This document shows, in pieces, positions 1 to 7,024 of a DNA stretch of 64,000 bases (position 1 is its first letter; the number at the start of each line of letters is the position of its first letter). The notes under the pieces are model-generated. The model had not been told where the DNA came from. It ran no database searches and saw only the letters and a list, made by a program, of their open reading frames with translations. The position numbers were made by a program, and so were the translations under genes. Origin of the DNA: Desulfovibrio oxyclinae DSM 11498 (GTDB taxonomy: Bacteria > Desulfobacterota > Desulfovibrionia > Desulfovibrionales > Desulfovibrionaceae). The DNA is taken from positions 164,912-228,911 of the forward strand of contig NZ_AQXE01000003.1 of assembly GCF_000375485.1 (NCBI RefSeq), in the 5' to 3' direction.

Positions 1-1317
1 AAGCCAATCAAGGAGGCCCTTGCTTCGCGCCTCAGGGAGCCTGATGGTCCCGAGGTGGTCATCATCCTGCCGCACACGCCGACCGGCCTTGTGGAACGGC
101 TGGTGATGGAACCGCTTCAATCAGAGGTGCTGGACAGCCTGCACGAGTCCGACGAATATGACAGGCTTGAAGTGTACTGCCCATTCTCCGACGAGGATGG
201 CAATTCACCGGTCAAGGTGCATGCCAAAGTCATGATCATTGACGATGAATTCGCAACGGTGGGATCGGCCAACCTCAACAACCGCTCCATGGGGCTGGAC
301 ACCGAGTGCAATCTTGACTTTCGCCCGGTACGTTCCAAGGGTGCATTGACGAACTTCAGGCGAAGGCTGCTGGCCCATCACCTCGGCATCTCCCCCGAGC
401 GCCTCGAAGAAGAGGAGCGCTCGGGCTGCACCATGTGCGAATGCATTGAGAAACTTCGCAACGAGACCAAAAGGCTCCGCCCCGAACTGGAAACGCGAAA
501 CGGTCCCCCGGTACCGGTGGACCCGGAGTTCGCCAGACCACTCGATCCGGCACAGCCCGGAACATTCGACGCAATAATGGACGACTACACGGGACCGGAC
601 AACTCTCGAAGGGGATACTCCGGCTTCATCAATCTCGGCATAGTATTGGCGGCATTCATCGCCATGGCGCTGGCCTGGCGGTATACCCCGCTTTCGGAGT
701 ACGCGGACACGGCCCTGCTGCTCGAATGGACCAACCGCGTCCGCGAGCTACCCATGGCACCACTGTTCGGCGTACTCGGCTTCATCATCGGCGGCTTCGT
801 GATGTTCCCGGTCACCATACTGATCATCCTGACCGCCGGGATATTCGGCCCCGCAACGGCAGTGGCCACCTCACTGGCGGGCAGCCTCCTCTCATCGAGT
901 CTCATCTACCTCGTGGGCAGCCTGCTCGGACATGACGCGGTCAAGCACGTCACGGGGTCGCGCATCAATGCCATCAGCAAGCAGCTCGGACGCTTCGGGG
1001 TTACCTCGATCATCGTGGTCCGCATCCTGCCGGTGGCACCGTTCACCATCATCAACCTCGTGGCGGGAGCCTCCCACATCAGCCTGAGAAACTTCCTGAT
1101 GGGAACGGTCATCGGCATGGCTCCGGGCATTCTGGGCATGACGCTCTTCGGCGGACAGCTCATGAACGCCCTGCGAGACCCCGGCCCGGTGACCATCAGC
1201 GTTCTCGTGCTGATCGTGGCGCTCATCATGGGCCTCGGCTTCGTCATGAAGCGGCGACTCAGGAGCATTCAGGATCCGCAGGAAGAATCCATCAACAGGG
1301 ACGGCGAACAGGCGTGA
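1..1317 (+). CDS. Phospholipase D-like / VTT (TVP38/TMEM64-type) membrane fusion protein, 5' truncated
   Basis: The reading frame is open to the left edge, so the N-terminal part lies outside the window. The visible start is the second HKD half of a phospholipase D-like domain: a V-H-A-K-V-M-I-I-D-D stretch followed by GSANLNNRS, the usual HxK(x)4D plus GSxN pattern. After a charged linker of about 100 residues, several hydrophobic segments form a VTT/DedA-type domain with a GGFVMFP motif and a later R-I-L-P-V-A-P-F segment, then a basic tail. PLD proteins of this architecture are membrane-anchored phosphodiesterases or cardiolipin synthase-like enzymes; the real substrate cannot be told. The stop overlaps the start of the next gene (GTGA), so the two are translationally coupled and probably act on the same membrane lipid or phosphodiester. 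Confidence 0.85.
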   Translation, partial: KPIKEALASRLREPDGPEVVIILPHTPTGLVERLVMEPLQSEVLDSLHESDEYDRLEVYCPFSDEDGNSPVKVHAKVMIIDDEFATVGSANLNNRSMGLDTECNLDFRPVRSKGALTNFRRRLLAHHLGISPERLEEEERSGCTMCECIEKLRNETKRLRPELETRNGPPVPVDPEFARPLDPAQPGTFDAIMDDYTGPDNSRRGYSGFINLGIVLAAFIAMALAWRYTPLSEYADTALLLEWTNRVRELPMAPLFGVLGFIIGGFVMFPVTILIILTAGIFGPATAVATSLAGSLLSSSLIYLVGSLLGHDAVKHVTGSRINAISKQLGRFGVTSIIVVRILPVAPFTIINLVAGASHISLRNFLMGTVIGMAPGILGMTLFGGQLMNALRDPGPVTISVLVLIVALIMGLGFVMKRRLRSIQDPQEESINRDGEQA

Positions 1318-2072
1318 CGCTCACTGGCGAGAACGGCATCCTGCGCGCTGCAAGCTATAACGTGCACAGTTGGCGCGGCTCGGATGGACGAAGCGAACCC
1401 GAAAGGATCATGACGGTCATCAAGAACCTGAACGCCGACTTCGTGGCCTTGCAGGAAGTGGTGTCCATGAGCCGGACCGGAACCCCCTGTTCTCTCGGTG
1501 AACTCGCTGCGGGAATCGGCATGGACATCCAGTTCGGCCCCACCATGTTCCGCTCGGACTCGCGATACGGGAATGCCCTTCTCAGCCGGATATCCCCCCG
1601 CCAAGTGATCCGGCATCCGCTGGAGTGCTTCGGACGCGAACCGCGCGGAGCCATCGAGGCCCATTACGACTACCACGGCCTGCACCTTTGCGTGGTGGCC
1701 ACCCACCTCGGTCTCAAGAGAAAGGAACGCCGCTGCCAGATGGACGCCATCCACGAGCTGGTGGCAAACACCCGCGCCGACGCGACCATCCTCATGGGGG
1801 ACCTGAATGAATGGCTGCCGTGGGGCCACCTGCCACGCCGTCTCTCCGACCTTTTCGGTCCCACGAAGACGCCCCGGACCTTTCCGGCCAGAGTGCCCGT
1901 CTTCGCGCTGGACCGCATCTACATACGTCCCGGCGGGCGAATGCTCTCGCTCACGGCGGACCGCCGCCCGCCGGCACGCACGGCATCCGATCATCTGCCG
2001 CTGGTGGCGGAGCTCGACGTAAGCTCGCTCCCCGGCAACAACCAGGAAACCACACAAGGAGGCCTTTCATGA
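1314..2072 (+). CDS. Endonuclease/exonuclease/phosphatase (EEP) family protein
   Basis: A 252-residue protein of the DNase I-like EEP fold. The family signatures are present in order: a YNVHSW start strand, the metal-binding Glu in ALQEVV, GDLNEW in the middle and a terminal SDHLPLVAEL carrying the Asp-His pair. Members hydrolyse phosphodiester or phosphomonoester bonds in nucleic acids, lipids or inositol phosphates. The start is a GTG overlapping the stop of the PLD-VTT gene, and the stop overlaps the ATG of the next gene (ATGA), so it is the middle cistron of a tightly coupled trio. Pairing of PLD-VTT and EEP genes points to phospholipid or headgroup metabolism (inference). No signal peptide is apparent, so it is probably cytoplasmic. 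Confidence 0.8.
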   Translation: MTLTGENGILRAASYNVHSWRGSDGRSEPERIMTVIKNLNADFVALQEVVSMSRTGTPCSLGELAAGIGMDIQFGPTMFRSDSRYGNALLSRISPRQVIRHPLECFGREPRGAIEAHYDYHGLHLCVVATHLGLKRKERRCQMDAIHELVANTRADATILMGDLNEWLPWGHLPRRLSDLFGPTKTPRTFPARVPVFALDRIYIRPGGRMLSLTADRRPPARTASDHLPLVAELDVSSLPGNNQETTQGGLS

Positions 2073-3433
2073 CCATGCTTCTCGAAGCCTTCAAATCGGA
2101 AGGACTTGCACATATCTCGTACATGCTCGGGCATCAGGGCGAAGCCGCCGTCATCGACCCGCGCAGGGACATTGAAGCGTACCTCGACCTCGCGCGGCAA
2201 AACGGCCTGCGCATCACGCACATCTTTGAAACCCACCGCAACGAGGACTACGTGATCGGCTCTGTGGAGCTGGCGCGCAAGACCGGTGCCACGATCCATC
2301 ACGGGGCCGCCATGGACTTCGCATACGGCAATGCCGTCTCCGAAGGCGACACCTTCAAGGTGGGCGATCTGGAATTGCGGGTACTCGAAACGCCGGGACA
2401 CACGCCCGAGTCCATATCACTGGTCATGGCCGATACCTCAACTGCTCCAGAGCCGCTGGGGGTGTTCACCGGCGACGCCCTGTTCATCGGCGACGTGGGC
2501 CGGACCGACTTCTATGAGCCGGTGGACCGCTGGGCCGAAGCGCTTTACGACAGCATCCACGAAAAGCTTCTGCCATTGGGGGACCAGACCATTCTTTATC
2601 CCGCGCACGGTGCCGGATCCGTCTGCGGCGCTCACATGGCACAGCGTGAGTTCTCCACCATCGGCTATGAGCGCAGGCACAACCGCATGCTGCAGTTCGA
2701 CCGCGACGCGTTCATCCGCGCCAAACGCGAGGAAAGCCATGATCGTCCGCCCTATTTCCTCAAAATGGAAGAACACAACCAGCAGGGCAATCCGCGTCCG
2801 CTGGACGACCTCGCCTTTCCGACCCCAATGGCGCCCGGAGAGGTTTCCGAAGCGCTGGAAAAAGGAACACAGGTCGTGGACATCCGCAGTCCCGAAGCGT
2901 TTGCGGGTGCCTTCATCCCCGGCAGTACAGCCATTCCGTTGAACATGCTCGCCCCCTACGCCGGCTTCTTCCTTTCCTACGATGCGGACATCATTCTTGT
3001 GGCCGAAAACGTGGAGCAGGTTTCCGAAGCACTGACCACCCTTCGCCGCATCGGCTACGACAGGGTAACCGGACACCTTCGCGGCGGCCTGACCTCATGG
3101 GAAGTGGCAGGACTGCCGTACGACACCATTCCGGCCGTGCACGTGGACTCGTTGGTGGACGGCGTTCAGAACGACTCCCTTAGGGTGCTCGACGTGCGCA
3201 AGCCGGGTGAAGTGGAGGGGGGAATGCTGCCCGGGGCCATTCACATCCCGCTTGCCGAGCTGATGGACAGAATGGACGAACTGCCTAAGAACGAACTGCT
3301 CGTTGCCTTCTGCGGATCCGGGATGCGCGCCATCATCGCCGCTTCGCTGCTCAAGGGACGCGGTTTCGGCGATGTGGGCAACAGCCTCGGTTCCATGGCC
3401 GCCTGCCGGATGCGCGGCTGCCCGATCAAATAA
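2069..3433 (+). CDS. MBL-fold hydrolase with two rhodanese domains
   Basis: The start is the ATG at 2069, overlapping the previous stop; it gives 454 residues, and an upstream in-frame extension only runs antiparallel to evidence for the EEP gene. Residues 1-250 are a metallo-beta-lactamase fold of the persulfide dioxygenase/glyoxalase II group (GHTPES, TGDALFIGDVGRTD, YPAHGAGSVCG). The usual HxHxDH motif reads H56-R-N-E-D-Y, so three metal ligands differ from the canonical form. Residues about 270-350 are a rhodanese domain without the active cysteine. Residues about 370-454 are a second rhodanese domain with C415-GSGMR, so this one can carry a persulfide. A role in sulfane-sulfur handling is likely from domain content; the chemistry of the MBL half is uncertain because of the altered motif. 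Confidence 0.85.
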   Translation: MTMLLEAFKSEGLAHISYMLGHQGEAAVIDPRRDIEAYLDLARQNGLRITHIFETHRNEDYVIGSVELARKTGATIHHGAAMDFAYGNAVSEGDTFKVGDLELRVLETPGHTPESISLVMADTSTAPEPLGVFTGDALFIGDVGRTDFYEPVDRWAEALYDSIHEKLLPLGDQTILYPAHGAGSVCGAHMAQREFSTIGYERRHNRMLQFDRDAFIRAKREESHDRPPYFLKMEEHNQQGNPRPLDDLAFPTPMAPGEVSEALEKGTQVVDIRSPEAFAGAFIPGSTAIPLNMLAPYAGFFLSYDADIILVAENVEQVSEALTTLRRIGYDRVTGHLRGGLTSWEVAGLPYDTIPAVHVDSLVDGVQNDSLRVLDVRKPGEVEGGMLPGAIHIPLAELMDRMDELPKNELLVAFCGSGMRAIIAASLLKGRGFGDVGNSLGSMAACRMRGCPIK

Positions 3434-3442
3434 ACGCCATAC

Positions 3443-3485
3443 GGGCGGAGCGTTGCCGCAACGCTCCGCCCATTCAAGAACTTTT
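3443..3485 (+). terminator. Rho-independent terminator after the MBL-rhodanese operon
   Basis: A 13-bp perfect stem (3443-3455 with 3459-3471) with a 3-nt loop follows the stop codon by about 10 nt. A run of five T starts about 10 nt after the stem, so the hairpin is strong but the U-tract is displaced. Confidence 0.6.
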
Positions 3486-3599
3486 TCCTCTCCCCCTCTC
3501 CACACCGTTATTTTTTTCGTGTACGTTGCTAAAGCAACCTGTACGGGGTAGCCCATTTTGAGTACCCCGCTTCAACAACGCACGAAGAGCAAGTATATA

Positions 3600-4547
3600 A
3601 TGAATGACAATCCCAGCGTAATTCTTTTCGGTTCCGACCGGGAATTCCAGTCCGAAGCGGAGAGGCACCTTTCTGCCCGCGGCTATACCACATATGCCTC
3701 CAACGACGTTGAGAAAGGGTGGGAAATGTATCTCACTCAGTCGCCCGATGCCGTCCTGCTTGAAGCGGGCCCCGAGCTTGATGGATGCGAAACACTGCTC
3801 GGCCGTATTTCCGAAAGGGACGCCTGCGTTCCTCTCGTGCTCGTGGCTGACGAAGACAACATTTCGGAAACGCTGAAAACCTTCTCCGAAGGCGTCTGGA
3901 GCCTTCTGCCCAAAAGTGACTACTCCATCGAGATCATCGAACAGGTGCTCTCCATGGCGCTGGGCCAAATGCGGGAGATATCCAGCAAGGAAGAACGGCA
4001 AACCGTTTTGGAACACGAGCTGCGCGCCATTCGGGAAAGCCTCGGGGAATACCATCTTCAACTCAGCGAAGAGCGGCAGCGTCGGCGCGAGCTTGAACAG
4101 GAACTGGAGCAGGAGCAGGAACAGTCCGGCGAGATGGCCGTTACCCTCAAGACCGTCATTCGTGCCATGGACGATGAAACCGATGCCCTGCGTCGGGAGA
4201 TCTCGGCCATCATCCGCGACTCCATAGAACCCACGCTCGACAAGATGGTTCATGCGGAATCCGTCGAAAGCCGCGAGGCCTACGCCAAGGTGGTGGTCAG
4301 CCAGCTCAATGCGGCAGTCGGCGGCCAGAGCGAGGAATTCGATCAGGAACTCATGCAGCTGACTCCGACGGAACTGGAAGTTGCTCGCTACATCAAGGCC
4401 GGCCGCAGCACGACCGAAATTGCGGACATGATGCACTCCGCTCTTGAGACCGTGCAGACCCACCGCAAGAACCTGCGCAAGAAGCTGGGGCTCGTCGGCA
4501 AGAAGACCTCGCTGCAAATGCACCTCAAATCGCTGAAATCCCTTTAA
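3600..4547 (+). CDS. LuxR-family regulator with pseudo-receiver and coiled coil
   Basis: A 315-residue regulator if started at the ATG at 3600; an upstream TTG (3558) has no ribosome site. Residues 6-120 resemble a response-regulator receiver, but the acidic pocket is degenerate: the phospho-acceptor position is E55 (VLLEAG) and the Thr/Ser switch is Ala83, while the conserved Lys105 (LLPK) remains. It therefore probably does not use phosphoryl transfer. Residues about 130-190 are a highly charged coiled coil rich in Glu/Arg/Gln. The C-terminus (about 255-305) is a LuxR/FixJ helix-turn-helix with LTPTELEVARYIKAG and ETVQTHRKNLRKKLGL. This layout is common in Desulfovibrio-type one-component regulators. 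Its target is unknown; it lies between the sulfur/MBL trio and the superoxide reductase cluster. Confidence 0.8.
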   Translation: MNDNPSVILFGSDREFQSEAERHLSARGYTTYASNDVEKGWEMYLTQSPDAVLLEAGPELDGCETLLGRISERDACVPLVLVADEDNISETLKTFSEGVWSLLPKSDYSIEIIEQVLSMALGQMREISSKEERQTVLEHELRAIRESLGEYHLQLSEERQRRRELEQELEQEQEQSGEMAVTLKTVIRAMDDETDALRREISAIIRDSIEPTLDKMVHAESVESREAYAKVVVSQLNAAVGGQSEEFDQELMQLTPTELEVARYIKAGRSTTEIADMMHSALETVQTHRKNLRKKLGLVGKKTSLQMHLKSLKSL

Positions 4548-4560
4548 GCACTCCATCCCT

Positions 4561-4594
4561 CGGGGAGTCGGTCCGCACCGACTCCCCGTTTCTT
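4561..4594 (+). terminator. Rho-independent terminator after the LuxR-type gene
   Basis: A perfect 12-bp stem (4561-4572 with 4577-4588), loop CCGC, followed directly by TTTCTT, 14 nt after the stop codon. Confidence 0.75.
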
Positions 4595-4629
4595 CCCCCA
4601 TTCATCACCTTTAATCGTTCGCTCTCGGG

Positions 4630-4655
4630 CTCTATTTTCATCTGTGAAAGTAGAG
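4630..4655. promoter_or_regulatory. Inverted repeat upstream of the SOR-like gene, candidate operator
   Basis: CTCTATTTTCA and TGAAAGTAGAG form an 11-bp inverted repeat with one mismatch and a 4-nt spacer. It sits 55 bp before the ATG of the SOR-like gene, after the upstream terminator and in locally AT-richer DNA. It may be an operator for a redox-responsive regulator; no regulator is identified. Confidence 0.4.
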
Positions 4656-4709
4656 TGATTGTCCGGAAAACCCATAGGGAAAGGATTCCGGCCTATTCAA
4701 GGAGCGAGC

Positions 4710-5063
4710 ATGTCCACGACCAAAGACGATCCACCGACTCTTAGACCTTTCATCAAAGTGCCGTCCCGATCAGGCTTCATGGCCGAGCTTGAAATAGGCT
4801 TCGACGCATCCAACAGCCTTCCTGCCATTTTGCCCTGTCATATTCAGGTTTTCTTTCAGCCAAAAGAGGGCGCACTGCTGGAGCTGGCGTCCTGTCCGCC
4901 GCGATCCGCCGAATCCCCCACAACGCTTTCACCGCTACGCCTGCGAGTAGATATTCGTAGCTCGGGGCGCATTTACGTTCTGGCCTATCTTCGTGATCAG
5001 GGTATGCTCGAATTCAGTGCGGATATTCCGGCCCCGGAACGGGGAGAGCCCTCCCCCCGCTAA
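4710..5063 (+). CDS. Superoxide reductase-like protein lacking all metal ligands
   Basis: The ATG at 4710 has a clear AAGGAG site about 6 nt upstream and gives 117 residues; an upstream TTG start is less likely. I see no named family by eye, but its segments align with the neighbouring superoxide reductase: HIQVFFQPKEG matches the IRLFFKPQGQ strand, and GRIYVLAYLRDQGMLEFSADI-like residues 86-106 match the C-terminal strand of SOR that carries the Cys/His ligands. The Cys ligand position is L94, the His ligand position is Q97, and the N-terminal Glu-Lys-His motif is missing. It thus looks like an SOR-fold paralogue that cannot bind the Fe centre. Possible roles are partner, sensor or SoxZ-like carrier; none is shown by the sequence. 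Confidence 0.65.
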   Translation: MSTTKDDPPTLRPFIKVPSRSGFMAELEIGFDASNSLPAILPCHIQVFFQPKEGALLELASCPPRSAESPTTLSPLRLRVDIRSSGRIYVLAYLRDQGMLEFSADIPAPERGEPSPR

Positions 5064-5231
5064 ATCCCCTGTTCCGCCCCTATACAGGTAACGCCGAACA
5101 GATACTCTGTTTATAATCGAAAAAATCGCCCGGCAATGTGATGTGGCATGATGACGGGGAAGCCTCTTTTCACGCTTTCCCTTCTGCCATCGGCAACATG
5201 CCGGTAGAAACCAGCAAAAAGGAGAACTCGA

Positions 5232-5630
5232 ATGGCCCATCTGAGCGATCTCATCAAACGCGACGACTGGAAGAATGAAAAACACGTGCCCGTCATTGAG
5301 GCACCGGACAGTGTTTCCGCCTCCGAGCCGTTCGACGTGAAAGTCAGCATCGGCAAGGAAGTCGCACACCCCAACACCACGGAACACCACATCCGCTGGA
5401 TCAGGCTTTTCTTCAAGCCTCAGGGACAGGAGCTTGTCTACGAAGCGGGCGCGTTTGAGTTCAACGCCCACGGGGAATCCGCCAAGGGAGCCAATGAAGG
5501 GCCCGTCTACACGCACCACGGTGCCACCTGCACCCTGAAGATTTCCGAGCCCGGGCACCTCATTGCACTTGGATACTGCAACATCCACGGCCTGTGGGAA
5601 AACAGCCGCGAAATCGCACTGAAGGGGTAG
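5232..5630 (+). CDS. Superoxide reductase, neelaredoxin type (class II desulfoferrodoxin)
   Basis: A 132-residue protein reducing superoxide to hydrogen peroxide with electrons from rubredoxin-like donors. All centre II ligands expected for the family are present: E16-K-H18 near the N-terminus, H46, H52 (in TTEHHIRW) and the C-terminal C116-NIH119-GLWE motif. There is no N-terminal desulforedoxin domain, so it is the short neelaredoxin form; a separate desulforedoxin is encoded 700 bp away on the other strand. The ATG follows an AAAGGAG site. The 168-bp region upstream contains a TATAAT at 5112-5117 that could be a -10 element, although no good -35 is seen. The universal stress gene follows after 2 bp, so they are cotranscribed. 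Confidence 0.95.
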   Translation: MAHLSDLIKRDDWKNEKHVPVIEAPDSVSASEPFDVKVSIGKEVAHPNTTEHHIRWIRLFFKPQGQELVYEAGAFEFNAHGESAKGANEGPVYTHHGATCTLKISEPGHLIALGYCNIHGLWENSREIALKG

Positions 5631-5632
5631 CC

Positions 5633-6091
5633 ATGGACGTCAAGACCATTCTCTGGCCCACGGACCTTTCGGAGAACTCGCTGCATGCCGCGGAATCGGT
5701 CAAGTACCTCAGCGGCAAGCTCGGGGCGGAGGTCCTTCTGCTGTACGTCGGGTTCAATCTGGACAACTACTTCCCCGCATACGGGGAAGGCAGCGACGAG
5801 AACCACATGAAATTCGAAGCCTGGGAGCTGCAGGAAGCCGCCAAGCGCCTTGACCGCGTGTGCGGAGAAAAGCTCGACGGCTGCCCGATCATGGACAAGG
5901 TGATCACCACCGGGGATCCCGCTCAGAAGATTCTTGATACCATCGACAAGATGAATGTGGATATGGTGGTCATGTCCACGAGTGGTCGCGGAGGCGGCGG
6001 AGACCGCTCCGGGCTTTGCGGCGGCGTCACGGAGAAGATCGTCCGCACGGCTCCGGTTCACGTACTCACCGTGAACCCGCACGTGAAGTAA
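5633..6091 (+). CDS. Universal stress protein (UspA family)
   Basis: Start at the ATG at 5633, two bases after the superoxide reductase stop, giving 152 residues. The single Usp domain begins with KTILWPTDLSENS and ends with the nucleotide-binding loop VVMSTSGRGGGGDRSGLCGG followed by VTEKIVRTAPVHVLTV. This is the G-2x-G-9x-G(S/T) pattern of ATP-binding members, here somewhat Gly-rich. It is cytoplasmic. Its coupling to the superoxide reductase suggests a role in oxygen exposure (inference from context). Confidence 0.9.
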   Translation: MDVKTILWPTDLSENSLHAAESVKYLSGKLGAEVLLLYVGFNLDNYFPAYGEGSDENHMKFEAWELQEAAKRLDRVCGEKLDGCPIMDKVITTGDPAQKILDTIDKMNVDMVVMSTSGRGGGGDRSGLCGGVTEKIVRTAPVHVLTVNPHVK

Positions 6092-6120
6092 GCTCGACAC
6101 CTGCTCATTCAATACAATCA

Positions 6121-6152
6121 AAACCCCCGCCCGGGATCCCGGGCGGGGGTTT
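6121..6152. terminator. Bidirectional terminator between uspA-type gene and desulforedoxin gene
   Basis: A 32-bp perfect palindrome centred on GGATCC, with A-rich left and T-rich right flanks. It is followed by TTTCTTT on the plus strand and by TTTTGATTGTATT on the minus strand, so it can stop both converging units. Confidence 0.85.
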
Positions 6153-6235
6153 CTTTAGCCGAGGGGGAACTCGACTCGCGATAACCTTGAGAGGAGTGGT
6201 TTTCGCGATCAACTCATGTACGCTTCCGGCAGCCC

Positions 6236-6355
6236 CTAACTCTGGACCACCTGCATGGGCTCGCCGCAGCAGACGAGTTCGCCGCCGCCAGCTTCCTTGA
6301 CTTCCACTTTCATTCCGCAGGATTCGCAGTAATACAGTTCGCCTTCCTGTGCCAT
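6236..6355 (-). CDS. dsr: Desulforedoxin
   Basis: A very small gene of 39 codons. The protein begins [14 protein letters not shown] and has Cys10, Cys13, Cys29 and Cys30, the CxxC...CC pattern of the homodimeric rubredoxin-type Fe(Cys)4 protein desulforedoxin (36 residues in Desulfovibrio gigas). A GGG turn precedes the ELVCCGEPM segment, as in the family. A strong AAGGAGGT site lies 5 nt before the ATG. It could pass electrons to the neelaredoxin-type superoxide reductase on the opposite strand, which lacks its own desulforedoxin domain; this is an inference. It shares the palindromic terminator with the universal stress gene. Confidence 0.93.
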   Translation of the reverse strand: MAQEGELYYCESCGMKVEVKEAGGGELVCCGEPMQVVQS

Positions 6356-6483
6356 TTCGACCTCCTTGAAGGTTTACCCCGGGCACTGACGTCCCGGATT
6401 TTCTGATTTTCAAACATTGGCAGGATCAGGGCACGAGAGCAAGGGTAATCTCTCGGCACGAAACGGGGAGAACGATATGCCCA

Positions 6484-7002
6484 TCAACACGCATCACCAT
6501 CGTAACGGTTCAGGCGCACACCGGTATTGGAACGCTTTCGCAGTAGGATAATGGCCGTAACCAGAATAATGATGAGTATCGACAGCACCCCTGTCTCAAT
6601 CATGGCCATGCGAAAGATTTTCTCATCCATGTGAAATTCCACCACGAGTATCGTCAACGCAAGGATGCGTCGGATGGAAGCGATTATCCCTACCACCAGA
6701 AACGGTTCGGGGCGGATGACATGCTCCTTGTAGGAGATGAGCACGGTGTGCCCCACCTCAAGGATCATCATGACAAAGAGCACCTTGTCCACAAGACGCG
6801 CCGTGGCCTGCATGCCCGTTTCGGCGGAAAAGAGTTCGAGAAGCTGTGGAGCAGCGTTCACGATCTGGGCTGCGCATGCCGCGAGAAGCAAGATTCCGAG
6901 CACGCAATGAAGCAGATCGCTTACCAGATTGTATCCCCGGACGAAGAGCATCCGTCCGGAAGAACCGCTTCCTTCACATTCCTTCATCTGCTTTTCGCTC
7001 AT
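6484..7002 (-). CDS. PsiE-like (phosphate-starvation-inducible E family) membrane protein
   Basis: The ATG at 7002 has a GAAGGAG site and gives 172 residues; a longer frame runs into the lactate dehydrogenase gene. There are four hydrophobic segments (about residues 25-50, 70-95, 105-125 and 140-165), an FVRGYN start, a GHTVLISYKEH loop and a basic C-terminus, all as in the PsiE family of small inner-membrane proteins of unknown biochemical function. It is 22 bp downstream of the lactate dehydrogenase gene in the same direction and probably in the same transcript. Confidence 0.75.
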   Translation of the reverse strand: MSEKQMKECEGSGSSGRMLFVRGYNLVSDLLHCVLGILLLAACAAQIVNAAPQLLELFSAETGMQATARLVDKVLFVMMILEVGHTVLISYKEHVIRPEPFLVVGIIASIRRILALTILVVEFHMDEKIFRMAMIETGVLSILIIILVTAIILLRKRSNTGVRLNRYDGDAC

Positions 7003-7024
7003 TTTCTCCTTCCGTAAAATGGTC

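Noticed and set aside
1811..2068. In-frame N-terminal extension of the MBL-rhodanese protein
   Set aside because: It overlaps the EEP gene in another frame, and the ATG at 2069 begins exactly at the fold's first strand and overlaps the EEP stop.
6418..6433. GG-N10-GC match on the plus strand resembling a sigma-54 promoter
   Set aside because: It points away from any plus-strand gene and lies between two minus-strand genes; a chance match in GC-rich DNA is likely.
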